From Streptomyces asoensis (GTDB taxonomy: Bacteria; Actinomycetota; Actinomycetes; Streptomycetales; Streptomycetaceae), in assembly GCF_016860545.1 (NCBI RefSeq), contig NZ_BNEB01000002.1:682001-746000 (forward strand): a DNA stretch of 64,000 nt. The letters are read 5' to 3'. The notes beneath the pieces were generated by a model, which was given only the letters and a program-made list of their open reading frames with translations, was not told the DNA's origin and did no database searches. Position numbers and translations under genes: made by a program. The first letter of the stretch is position 1. The number at the start of each line of letters is the position of its first letter. Below are positions 17,118 through 24,958 of this stretch, in pieces.

Positions 17118-17390
17118 ATGTCCAAGAAGACGTTCGAGGAGCTCTTCGCCGAGCTCCAGCAGAAGGCCGCCAGCGGCGACCCCGCCACTTCCCGTACCGC
17201 GGAACTGGTCGGGAAGGGTGTCCATGCCATCGGCAAGAAGGTCGTCGAAGAGGCCGCCGAGGTCTGGATGGCGGCCGAGTACGAAGGCAAGGAAGCGGCC
17301 GCCGAGGAGATCTCGCAGCTGCTCTACCACGTCCAGGTGATGATGGTCGCCCGCGGGATCTCGCTGGACGACGTGTACGCCCACCTGTAA
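17118..17390 (+). CDS. hisE: Phosphoribosyl-ATP pyrophosphatase
   Basis: A 90-aa MazG-like all-alpha protein: [16 protein letters not shown] at the N-terminus, then [19 protein letters not shown], carrying the acidic metal-binding EExxE pattern, and [17 protein letters not shown]. It removes pyrophosphate from PR-ATP, step two of histidine synthesis. A TAGGGT -10-like hexamer at 17103-17108 places a possible transcription start only a few bases before the ATG, so hisE-hisG may have its own near-leaderless promoter. Confidence 0.95.
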   Translation: MSKKTFEELFAELQQKAASGDPATSRTAELVGKGVHAIGKKVVEEAAEVWMAAEYEGKEAAAEEISQLLYHVQVMMVARGISLDDVYAHL

Positions 17391-17458
17391 ACACCGTTCC
17401 GACACCACCGCACACCTCCACCCCGATCGTCACGTTCCACGCGAAGGAAGCCGACCTC

Positions 17459-18307
17459 ATGCTGCGCATCGCCGTCCCCAACAAGGGTTCCCTGTCAGGC
17501 CCCGCGGGGGAGATGCTGCATGAGGCCGGCTACCAGCAGCGCCGCGAGTCCAAGGAGCTGCGGATCGTCGACCCGGTCAACGACGTCGAGTTCTTCTACC
17601 TGCGCCCCCGGGACATCGCGATCTACGTCTCGTCCGGGCGCCTCGACATCGGCATCACCGGCCGCGACCTGCTGATCGACTCCGGCGCCAACGCCGAGGA
17701 GATCCTCCCGCTCGGCTTCGCCCGCTCCACCTTCCGCTTCGCCACCAAGCCGGGCACCGCCGACGGCGTCGAGGACCTCCGGGGCCGTACGGTCGCCACC
17801 TCCTACGAGGGCATCGTCGCCAAGCACCTGGCCGAACAGGGCGTCGACGCCTCCGTCGTGCACCTCGACGGCGCCGTCGAGACCGCCATCGAGCTGGGCG
17901 TCGCCGAGGTCATCGCCGACGTCGTCGAGACCGGGACCTCGCTGCGCAACGCGGGTCTGGAGGTCTTCGGAGAGCCGATCATGAAGTCCGAGGCCATCGT
18001 CGTCCGCCGCACCGGCGCGGACGTCGAGGAGCCCAAGGTGCAGCAGTTCCTGCGCCGCCTCCAGGGTGTCCTGGTCGCCCGGACCTACGTGATGATGGAC
18101 TACGACTGCCGCGTCGAGCAGCTGGAGAAGGCCGTCGCGCTGACCCCGGGCCTGGAGTCGCCGACCGTCTCCCCGCTGCACAACGAGGGCTGGGTCGCCG
18201 TCCGGGCCATGGTCCCCGCCAAGGAGGCGCAGCGGATCATGGACGACCTCTACGACATCGGCGCGCGCGCCATCCTGACCACGGCCATCCACGCCTGCCG
18301 CCTCTGA
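17459..18307 (+). CDS. hisG: ATP phosphoribosyltransferase (long form)
   Basis: A 282-aa long-form HisG with its own C-terminal ACT-like histidine-feedback domain (about residues 210-282), so no HisZ partner is needed. Catalytic-domain landmarks are LRIAVPNKGSL, DIGITGRDLL, and EVIADVVETGTSLRNAGL at the PRPP loop. It catalyses the first committed step of histidine synthesis. The ATG at 17459 follows GCGAAGGAAG; the gene is 68 bp downstream of hisE and probably co-transcribed. Confidence 0.97.
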   Translation: MLRIAVPNKGSLSGPAGEMLHEAGYQQRRESKELRIVDPVNDVEFFYLRPRDIAIYVSSGRLDIGITGRDLLIDSGANAEEILPLGFARSTFRFATKPGTADGVEDLRGRTVATSYEGIVAKHLAEQGVDASVVHLDGAVETAIELGVAEVIADVVETGTSLRNAGLEVFGEPIMKSEAIVVRRTGADVEEPKVQQFLRRLQGVLVARTYVMMDYDCRVEQLEKAVALTPGLESPTVSPLHNEGWVAVRAMVPAKEAQRIMDDLYDIGARAILTTAIHACRL

Positions 18308-18321
18308 CCTCATCCGGGAAC

Positions 18322-18789
18322 ATGTCCGACCTGTCGACCCTCCCCGTCACCTTCCGGCCCGGCCGCACCCGCACGGTGCTGCTCGCGGCCGGAGTGGCCA
18401 TCCTCGTCGTCATCTCCGCCGTCGCGATGCTGCTGGAACAGCTCGGGCCGGGGGAGCGGCTCAGCTTCATCCTCACCGGAGCCCTCATCTTCTGGGTGCT
18501 GGCCCAGCTCGCCCGGGTCCGGGTCGTCGCCGACGACTCCGGGGTCACCGTCGTGAACATCGCCAGCCGGCGGCATCTGGACTGGGCCGAGATCGTCCAG
18601 GTGAACCTCCGTCCGGGCGATCCCTGGGTCTTCCTCGACCTCAGCGACGGCACCAGCATGCCCGCCCTCGGTATCCAGCCCGGGATCGACAAGCAGCAGG
18701 CCATCGCCGACGCGCGCACCCTGCGGACCCTCGCGGAAACCCGGTCCGTCCGGCACCCCGAGGAGCCCACGGGACAAGATCAGGGCTGA
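18322..18789 (+). CDS. PH-domain-containing membrane protein
   Basis: A 155-aa protein. Two hydrophobic segments (about residues 20-38 and 48-64) are followed by a bacterial PH-like beta domain (VRVVADDSGVTVVNIASRR, HLDWAEIVQVNLR, DPWVFLDLSDG). This is the common actinobacterial arrangement of a membrane-tethered PH6-type domain facing the cytoplasm. It follows hisG by 14 bp and may be on the same transcript. Function is unknown; a role in membrane or envelope processes is only a family-level guess. Confidence 0.8.
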   Translation: MSDLSTLPVTFRPGRTRTVLLAAGVAILVVISAVAMLLEQLGPGERLSFILTGALIFWVLAQLARVRVVADDSGVTVVNIASRRHLDWAEIVQVNLRPGDPWVFLDLSDGTSMPALGIQPGIDKQQAIADARTLRTLAETRSVRHPEEPTGQDQG

Positions 18790-18842
18790 CTCGGGGCCGT
18801 CCACCCTGCCGCTCGGCCCCGTGTCTTGATTAATCTGGTGAC

Positions 18843-18954
18843 GGAGACGTTCCCCTTGCGTCTCCACCCCTGTGGCTCCCTGCCGGGTGCACAGGGGTTC
18901 CTGCTACCCGAGGAGTGACTCCCTCCGGCGATGGACGGTTCGTCCTGTAGTACC
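18843..18954 (+). ncRNA. Structured 5' leader upstream of the CNNM gene pair
   Basis: The 206-bp gap before the first CNNM gene contains a series of strong stems: GGAGACG/CGTCTCC (18843-18849 with 18859-18865), and a 9-bp stem ACCCCTGTG/CACAGGGGT (18866-18874 with 18890-18898). A hairpin GGACG-GTT-CGTCC (18933-18945) is nested within CTAC/GTAG. This looks like a structured regulatory leader or riboswitch. It does not match the M-box motifs I know, so its class is unassigned. Confidence 0.5.
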
Positions 18955-18995
18955 TGCGCCGCCCCTGTCCGACCTGGTTCACAGGCGGCGGCATC

Positions 18996-20321
18996 ATGAC
19001 CATCCCCCTGCTGCTCCTCGCAGCCGCGTTCCTGCTCATCCTCGCCAACGGCTTCTTCGTCGCCGCCGAGTTCGGCCTCGTCACGGTCGAGCGCCCGGAC
19101 GCCGAGAAGGCTGCCGCCGAGGGCGACCGACGGGCCCGTACCGTCGTCGAGTCGCTGAAGGAACTGTCCTTCCAGCTGTCCGGCACCCAGCTCGGCATCA
19201 CCATCACCTCGCTGGTCGTCGGCATGCTCGCCGAGCCGGCGCTCGCGGAGCTGCTGCACGGCCCCTTCACCGCGATCGGCCTCCCCGCAGGCGCCGTCTC
19301 CGGGGTGGCCGTCGTCGTCGGCATGCTGCTGGCCTCCGCCGTGCAGATGGTGGTCGGCGAGCTGGTGCCCAAGAACTGGGCGGTGTCCAAGCCCCTTCAG
19401 GTCGCGCGCTTCGTCGCGGGCCCGCAGGCCGGCTTCTCCCGGCTCTTCCGGCCGGTGATCGCCGCCCTCAACACCGTCGCCAACCGGCTGGTGCGCGCGC
19501 TGGGCGTCGAGCCCACCGCGGAGCTGGCCTCCGCGCGCACCCCCGGGGAGCTCGTCTCGCTGGCCCGCCACTCGGCCCAGGCCGGGGCGCTCGAACAGGA
19601 CACGGCCGATCTCTTCGTGCGGACCCTGTCACTGGCCGAGCTGACCGCCCAGCACGTGATGACCCCGCGCGTGAAGGTCAGCGCCCTCCAGTCGTCGGCC
19701 ACCGCCGAGGACGTGGTCAACCTGACCCGCGCCACCGGCCTGTCCCGGTTCCCGGTGTACCGCGAGAAGATCGACGAGATCGTCGGCATGGTCCACCTCA
19801 AGGACGCCCTCGCGGTCCCCGTCCACGACCGGCTGCGCACCCCGCTCGGCCGGATCGCCCGCCCCGCGCTGCTGGTCCCCGAGACCCTGCCCGTCCAGCC
19901 GCTGCTGGCCCGGCTGCGCAGCGAACAGCCCATCGCCGTCGTCGTCGACGAGTACGGCGGCACGGCCGGCGTCGTCACGCTGGAGGACATCGTCGAGGAG
20001 ATCGTCGGCGAGGTCCGCGACGAGCACGACGGCCAGGACACGCCCGAGCTCGCCGCGGCGCCGCCCGAGGAGGGCCGGCCCGCCTGGGACGTCGACGGCA
20101 GCTGCCGCGTCGACACCCTGCGGCGCATAGGCCTGGACGTACCCGAGGGACCGTACGAGACGGTCGCCGGGCTGGTCGCCGACCTGCTCGGCCGGATCCC
20201 GGCCGTCGGGGACCGCGCCGAACTGCCCGGCTGGCGGCTCTCCGTGCGCCGCGTGGGCCACTACCGGGCCGAGCGGGTCCGGCTGGTACGGACCGGCCAG
20301 GTCGTGGAGGTCTCCCGATGA
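18996..20321 (+). CDS. CNNM/CorC-type membrane protein (DUF21-CBS-CorC_HlyC)
   Basis: A 441-aa protein. Residues 1-180 are a DUF21/CNNM transmembrane domain (LILANGFFVAAEFGLVTVER, SGTQLGITITSLVVGML). A CBS pair (about 205-335) includes VMTPRVKVSALQ and VVVDEYGGTAGVVTLEDIVEEIVG, followed by a CorC_HlyC domain (to about 430). Members are annotated hemolysin-like but are linked to magnesium or cobalt extrusion. It starts at ATG 18996 after a structured leader and overlaps the next gene by ATGA. Confidence 0.93.
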   Translation: MTIPLLLLAAAFLLILANGFFVAAEFGLVTVERPDAEKAAAEGDRRARTVVESLKELSFQLSGTQLGITITSLVVGMLAEPALAELLHGPFTAIGLPAGAVSGVAVVVGMLLASAVQMVVGELVPKNWAVSKPLQVARFVAGPQAGFSRLFRPVIAALNTVANRLVRALGVEPTAELASARTPGELVSLARHSAQAGALEQDTADLFVRTLSLAELTAQHVMTPRVKVSALQSSATAEDVVNLTRATGLSRFPVYREKIDEIVGMVHLKDALAVPVHDRLRTPLGRIARPALLVPETLPVQPLLARLRSEQPIAVVVDEYGGTAGVVTLEDIVEEIVGEVRDEHDGQDTPELAAAPPEEGRPAWDVDGSCRVDTLRRIGLDVPEGPYETVAGLVADLLGRIPAVGDRAELPGWRLSVRRVGHYRAERVRLVRTGQVVEVSR

Positions 20322-21448
20322 GCGCCCTGCAACTCGTCTTCGCCGCGCTGCTCGTGCTCGCCAACGGCTTCTTCGTCGGCGCCGAGTTCGCACTCGTCTC
20401 GGTCCGCCGCAGCCAGATCGAGCCCCTGGGCACCGCCCGGGCCCGCCAGGTCCTGTACGGACTGGAACGCCTGCCCCAGATGATGGCGGCCGCCCAGTTC
20501 GGCATCACCGTCTGCTCCCTCACCCTGGGCGCCGTCGCCGAACCGACGGTCGCCCGGCTGCTGGAGCCGGTCTTCGAGGCGGTCCACCTCCCGCACGGCG
20601 TGATCCACCCGCTGGGCTACATCGTCGCCCTCGCGGCCGTGGTCTTCTTCCACCTCGTCATCGGCGAGATGGTCCCGAAGAACCTCGCCATGGCGGCCCC
20701 CGAGAAGGCCGCGCTCTGGCTCAGCCCCGGCCTGGTCGCCTTCGCCCGGGTCTGCCGGCCGATCACCGTGGCCCTCGGTGCCTGCGCCCAGGGGATCCTG
20801 CGGCTCTTCGACGTCGAGCCCAAGGACGAGGTCGAGGCCGTCGTCACCAGCGAGCAGCTGAACCGGCTGCTCGAGGACTCCGGCCAGGCCGGCCTGCTGG
20901 CCCCCGAGGAGCAGGAGCGGCTGGAGGACGCGCTGGAACTGGGCTCCCGCCCGGTGACGGACGTGCTGCTCAAGCGCGAGTCCCTGGTCACGGTCAGCCC
21001 CTCGGTCACCCCGGGGGAGATCGTCGCGCTGACCGCGCGCACCGGCTACTCCCGCTTCCCGGTCGCCGCGGAGAACCGCCCCGGCGTCTTCATGGGCTAC
21101 CTGCACGTGAAGGACGTCCTCGACCTGGAGGACTCCGAGCGGGCCGTGCCGCAGCAGGTGTGGCGGCCGATGACGACGCTGCGCTCGGAACTCCCCCTGG
21201 ACGACGCGCTGACGGTGATGCGCCGGGCCGCCACTCATCTGGCGCAGGTGGCCGACGCGTCCGGCAGGGTCCTCGGTCTGGTCGCGCTGGAGGACGTCCT
21301 GGAACTGCTGGTGGGCGAGGTCACCGACCCCGCGCACCGCGAGGTCCCCGGGATCCGGTTGACGGAGCCGAGGGCGGGCTCCCCCAAGGTCGCGGCCCCG
21401 CGCGAGCCGGGCGGACCCTCGTCACCCGAGGAAGCGCTCGCGAGCTGA
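20318..21448 (+). CDS. Second CNNM/CorC-type membrane protein lacking the C-terminal CorC domain
   Basis: A 376-aa paralogue of the preceding gene, starting at ATG 20318 inside its stop. The DUF21 domain (LVLANGFFVGAEFALVSVRR, AAQFGITVCSLTLGAVAEP) and CBS pair (TGYSRFPVAAENRPGVFMGY, LVALEDVLELLVGEV) are present. The C-terminus ends about 40 residues after the second CBS domain, with a Pro/Ser-rich tail and no CorC_HlyC domain. The translational overlap suggests a heteromeric pair acting in ion efflux, which is an inference from organisation. Confidence 0.92.
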   Translation: MSALQLVFAALLVLANGFFVGAEFALVSVRRSQIEPLGTARARQVLYGLERLPQMMAAAQFGITVCSLTLGAVAEPTVARLLEPVFEAVHLPHGVIHPLGYIVALAAVVFFHLVIGEMVPKNLAMAAPEKAALWLSPGLVAFARVCRPITVALGACAQGILRLFDVEPKDEVEAVVTSEQLNRLLEDSGQAGLLAPEEQERLEDALELGSRPVTDVLLKRESLVTVSPSVTPGEIVALTARTGYSRFPVAAENRPGVFMGYLHVKDVLDLEDSERAVPQQVWRPMTTLRSELPLDDALTVMRRAATHLAQVADASGRVLGLVALEDVLELLVGEVTDPAHREVPGIRLTEPRAGSPKVAAPREPGGPSSPEEALAS

Positions 21449-21466
21449 GCGGCGCCGCGGGATCCG

Positions 21467-23329
21467 TCACACCGACGGATCCTGCGGCCCCCGGCCCGAC
21501 AGCACCTCCCCGTACGCCTGCATCAGATCCGGCAGCCGCAGGGTCGACAGGTCGTCCCGGGTCAGCGCGCCCGGGTAGGTCGACAGCCGCAGATCCCGGT
21601 AGGCGCAGCTCTTCTCGTACAGGGTCCGCAGGAACCGTCCGTTGCCCAGTTCGTCGATCCAGCCCTGGTCCACGACGTGCCCGGCGATGGAGCGCAGCTC
21701 GTCCAGGGCCTCCTCGTCCCAGATGTCGCCGTTCTCCGCGGCCAGCACCTCGCCGATGGAGGTCAGTTCGAGGGGGCGGTAGGAGGGGAAGTCCACGCGG
21801 GTGGTGAAGCGGGAGGACAGCCCGGGGTTGGCGGCCAGCAGCCGGTCCATGCCCTCCGGATAGCCGGCCAGGATGACCACCAGGTGGTCCCGGTTGTCCT
21901 CGGCCCGCTTCAGCAGCACCTGAAGGGCCTCGTCGCCGTACGCGTCGCCCTTGCCGTAGCCGGAGTTGGAGAGCGAGTACGCCTCGTCGACGAAGAGCAC
22001 GCCACCGAGCGCGGAGTCGATCAGCTCGTTGGCCTTCACCGCGGTCTGCCCGAGGTACTCGCCGACCAGGTCGGCCCGCTGGGCCTCGACGAGATGGTCG
22101 CCGCCCAGCAGCCCGAGGGCGTAGAAGACCCGGCCGAGGATGCGGGCCACCGTGGTCTTGCCGGTGCCGGAGGGGCCGGAGAAGACGAAATGCCGTTTCG
22201 GCGGCTGGACCGGGAGCCCCTGACCGGTCCGCAGCCGCGCCATGTTGAGCTGCGCGGACAGCGCCTTGACCTGGCGTTTCACCGGTTCCAGGCCGACCAT
22301 GCGTTCCAGTTCGGCGAGCGCCTCGTCCAGTAAGGCGGGATCGGTGGGCCCGGCCGGCACCGACGAGGCCAGGACGGTCTTCTCCCGCACCGCGGGGTCG
22401 CTCACCGACGGCAGCGGGACGACGGGCGGCAGGTCGGACGGCTCGGTGAGCCTCAGGTCCCGGCCCTCCGTGCCGAACAGCGGGTCGAATCCGTCGGGCC
22501 CGTCCACCATGTCCTGGCCGACGCCGGTCAGGGTGATCGCCGCGAAGTCGGCGGGGTCGTCGTAGCCGTCCCCCTCGGCGATCGCGGCGAGCCGGGCCGA
22601 GGTGTCCATGAAGGCCGCGTCCACGCGGTGCACCGCCCGGTACAGCGGCAGGGCCGCCGCCGACCGTCCGGTCCCCTCGTGGGCCCGGGCCAGCCAGTAC
22701 CGCAGCTCCTTGCGCTGCGGCTGCTCGCTGCGGCAGCGCATCAGGGCCGCCGACAGCAGCGGCTCGGCCTGTCCGTACATCTCCAGCCGGACCCGGGCCA
22801 TCCCGCCGAACAGGCCTGCCTCGATGCCCAGCAGGGGATCGTCGAGCAGCGGGTCGGTGTGCCGTACCAGCTGCTCCCAGTCCTTGACGAGATACGCGCG
22901 GCAGGCGTGCAGGAAGCGCACCTGATGGTCGGCGTCGACCGGCGGCAGCCCGGCGAGCGCCCGGTCCAGCTCGGGCACGTGTCTGCCGTCCAGCCAGTGC
23001 GAGGCGTGCGCGAGGAGCAGATCGCGCGGGCTCTCCAGCACCGGTTGTACCCACCAGCCCAGCCAGTACCAGGAGTTGAGCGTCCGGCGGTGCCGGGTGC
23101 GCTGCTCGCCGAAGCGCTCGCGGTGCCGGAACATCCTGAGCAGAGCCGTCGTCGTGTCGACGCGCAGCGCGTGCAGCCCGAGCCAGCCGTCGGCCATCCC
23201 CGGATCGATCCGCACCGCGGTGCGGAACTCCTCCTCGGCCTGTGGGTACGCGCCCATCGTGTACGCGTCCACGCCCCGCAGCCAGGCGAGGTCGGCCGGG
23301 GCGTCGGGGCCCTGTGTGCCGAAGTCCAT
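21467..23329 (-). CDS. AAA+ ATPase of the CbxX/CfqX-SpoVK family, EccA-like
   Basis: A 620-aa protein using ATG 23329 (MDFGTQGPDAP), which follows GGGGGA. The N-terminal half (about residues 1-280) is helical and TPR-like (YPQAEEEFRTAVRIDPGMADG). The C-terminal AAA+ domain has Walker A GPSGTGKT at 385-392 and Walker B GGVLFVDEAYSLS. This arrangement matches EccA of type VII secretion and its Streptomyces relatives, although no other ESX genes occur in this window. An upstream in-frame extension to 23575 looks non-coding. It is convergent with the second CNNM gene. Confidence 0.87.
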   Translation of the reverse strand: MDFGTQGPDAPADLAWLRGVDAYTMGAYPQAEEEFRTAVRIDPGMADGWLGLHALRVDTTTALLRMFRHRERFGEQRTRHRRTLNSWYWLGWWVQPVLESPRDLLLAHASHWLDGRHVPELDRALAGLPPVDADHQVRFLHACRAYLVKDWEQLVRHTDPLLDDPLLGIEAGLFGGMARVRLEMYGQAEPLLSAALMRCRSEQPQRKELRYWLARAHEGTGRSAAALPLYRAVHRVDAAFMDTSARLAAIAEGDGYDDPADFAAITLTGVGQDMVDGPDGFDPLFGTEGRDLRLTEPSDLPPVVPLPSVSDPAVREKTVLASSVPAGPTDPALLDEALAELERMVGLEPVKRQVKALSAQLNMARLRTGQGLPVQPPKRHFVFSGPSGTGKTTVARILGRVFYALGLLGGDHLVEAQRADLVGEYLGQTAVKANELIDSALGGVLFVDEAYSLSNSGYGKGDAYGDEALQVLLKRAEDNRDHLVVILAGYPEGMDRLLAANPGLSSRFTTRVDFPSYRPLELTSIGEVLAAENGDIWDEEALDELRSIAGHVVDQGWIDELGNGRFLRTLYEKSCAYRDLRLSTYPGALTRDDLSTLRLPDLMQAYGEVLSGRGPQDPSV

Positions 23330-23617
23330 CACGTCCCCCACAAACCGTGCCCCCGTCGGTATGCCGCCGGGCCGTCGCCCGTCGGCTGCCTTGGTCGAAC
23401 CGCTGTGCCGCAGACCGGAGTTGCCAGGTGCGCGCGGCAGCCGTCCTGGTCGCACCGAGGGCATCGTACCTGCGGGGGAGCGGGTCGCCGTAGGGTGCCG
23501 CACAGCCCGTTTGCCGAGGTGGGAGCGGACGGGGCGCACACCGCGCGGTGACCCAGGGTGACCGGATCGCGTCACGACACGTCCCGAAACGGGACGGCGG
23601 GCGGGGTCAGGGCAGAA

Positions 23618-23655
23618 CGAAGCCCCCGATCACGGGGGAACAACCGGGGGCTTCG
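23618..23655. terminator. Strong GC hairpin (11-bp stem), likely terminator
   Basis: CGAAGCCCCCG (23618-23628) pairs perfectly with CGGGGGCTTCG (23645-23655) around a 16-base loop. It lies between the uridine-kinase-like gene (minus strand, 3' end at 23769) and the AAA+ gene start (23329). It most likely ends transcription from the kinase gene. The rest of 23330-23768 shows no convincing gene. Confidence 0.7.
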
Positions 23656-23768
23656 CGTTCGAGGGCGGCTGCGATTGCCGCACATTGAGAACGTAAGTCC
23701 TGTACGGGCCGCCGGTCAAGCATGCCCGGGCCGGTCGGCGAACTTCGGCCACGAGCGCCTTCACGCGT

Positions 23769-24539
23769 TCACCACATCGCGGGTGGTCCATCACGGTGGG
23801 TGACATGCAGGTCCGGTCCAAGGTTCCCCACGGGTCCCGGCAGCACCTCGTACCCCTGCTCCAACTGCCGTACCAGCAGGGTGGCATGGGGGCGCGAAGG
23901 GTCATCGGCGAAGTGACGGGCCTCCGCCGCGACCCACCCCTCCCAGAACTCCCGCTGCTCCTCCCCGTCCCGGGCCCGCCCACGCGCCCAGGCCTCCTCG
24001 GCGGGCATCTCCATCCACAGCAGACCCGCGAGGAACGGACGCAGCGCGCGGCGGCCCGCGCCGACCCCCTCGACCAGGACGACGGGGGCCGCGGGCAGCG
24101 GTCGCGGCGGCCCGAACCGGCGGGTCCGCCAGTCGTACGGGGCGTAGCGCGCTTCCTCACCGCGGCCGAACGGCTCGATCACCTGGGTCAGCAGCCGTCC
24201 GGTCCACGCCAACAGCTCGTCGTGGCTGGCGATGTCGTCGAGGTGCAGTACGGGAGCGCCGCCCAGCGCTGCGGCCAGTTCACCGGCGAGCGTGGACTTG
24301 CCCGAACCGGCGTGTCCGTCGACACCGATCAGCCGGACCGGTCCGCAGGACGGGGGCAGGCGGCGCAGCCGCAAGGCGAGCTGGTGGATGGCGGATCCCG
24401 GGGCAGTGAGCGGGCGGTCGGAGCGGCGGCCCGTGCGTACGAGAGCCTGCGCGAGTCTACGACCGCTCCCCGCCCACCGACCGACACGGGAACTCGAACC
24501 GACCCCGCGGCCCGGCGCACGCCCCACCCCCTGCGCCAT
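23769..24539 (-). CDS. Uridine kinase-like P-loop protein
   Basis: About 256 aa from ATG 24539; the conserved core starts near 24360. Features include the P-loop GVDGHAGSGKSTLAG, the acidic VLHLDDIASHDELLAW block, and YAPYDWRTRRFG, all typical of the actinobacterial uridine kinase family proteins. ATP-dependent phosphorylation of a nucleoside-like substrate is expected but unproven. The first 55 or so residues (VGRAPGRGVGSSSRVGRWAG) are low-complexity, so the true start is uncertain and may be internal. An array of imperfect repeats lies immediately upstream. Confidence 0.75.
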   Translation of the reverse strand: MAQGVGRAPGRGVGSSSRVGRWAGSGRRLAQALVRTGRRSDRPLTAPGSAIHQLALRLRRLPPSCGPVRLIGVDGHAGSGKSTLAGELAAALGGAPVLHLDDIASHDELLAWTGRLLTQVIEPFGRGEEARYAPYDWRTRRFGPPRPLPAAPVVLVEGVGAGRRALRPFLAGLLWMEMPAEEAWARGRARDGEEQREFWEGWVAAEARHFADDPSRPHATLLVRQLEQGYEVLPGPVGNLGPDLHVTHRDGPPAMW

Positions 24540-24540
24540 G

Positions 24541-24790
24541 TGCGGCGCCCCACCGGCCGGAGGCCTCGCAGGCCGACCTGCGCGGTGGCCTCGGGGCGAT
24601 GCGGGCCGCGGCGCGGTTGTGTGCGGGACGCCACCGGCGGGGGCCTCGCAGGCCCCCTGCGGCGGGCCCGGGGCGATACGGGCGGCTGCGCAGGGGAGCC
24701 CCGCCCCCTTTGCCGTGTGCGGGGTGCCACCGGCCGGGGCCTCGCAGGCCGACCCGTGTGGCGGTCTCGGGGCGGTACCGGCCGCGGGGC
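24541..24790. repeat. Three imperfect direct repeats (81-96 bp period)
   Basis: Copies are anchored by CCACCGGC at 24550, 24631 and 24727, each preceded by GTGCGG and followed by GGCCTCGCAGGCC, a small inverted repeat, and then CGGGGCG(A/G)T. They occupy most of the 420-bp gap between the divergent uridine-kinase-like and C39 peptidase genes. I see no coding function. On the minus strand they would encode repeated CEAPAGG peptides if the kinase ORF started farther upstream. Confidence 0.7.
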
Positions 24791-24958
24791 TCGGGGGGCC
24801 GCCCCGTGCCAGGGGCGGCGTGGCGCCGGACCGAGAGGGCGGGGGAGCCGCCTCCTGTGGGGCGGGCGGCGCGGCACGGGCCGAAGTGCTGGAAGGTGCC
24901 GTCTCCGCCGTCCATAGTGGGCGCACAGCCGTGCAGACACCCTGGGGGTCTCCCGCTC

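Noticed and set aside
18810..18995. M-box (ykoK) magnesium riboswitch
   Set aside because: The conserved GTTAGGTGAGGCTCC and GACGCCAATGGGTC-type motifs are not present; left as an unassigned structured leader.
23330..23575. N-terminal extension of the AAA+ protein to an upstream start
   Set aside because: The extra translation is Arg/Pro-rich, has no domain, and the ATG at 23329 has a purine-rich ribosome binding site.
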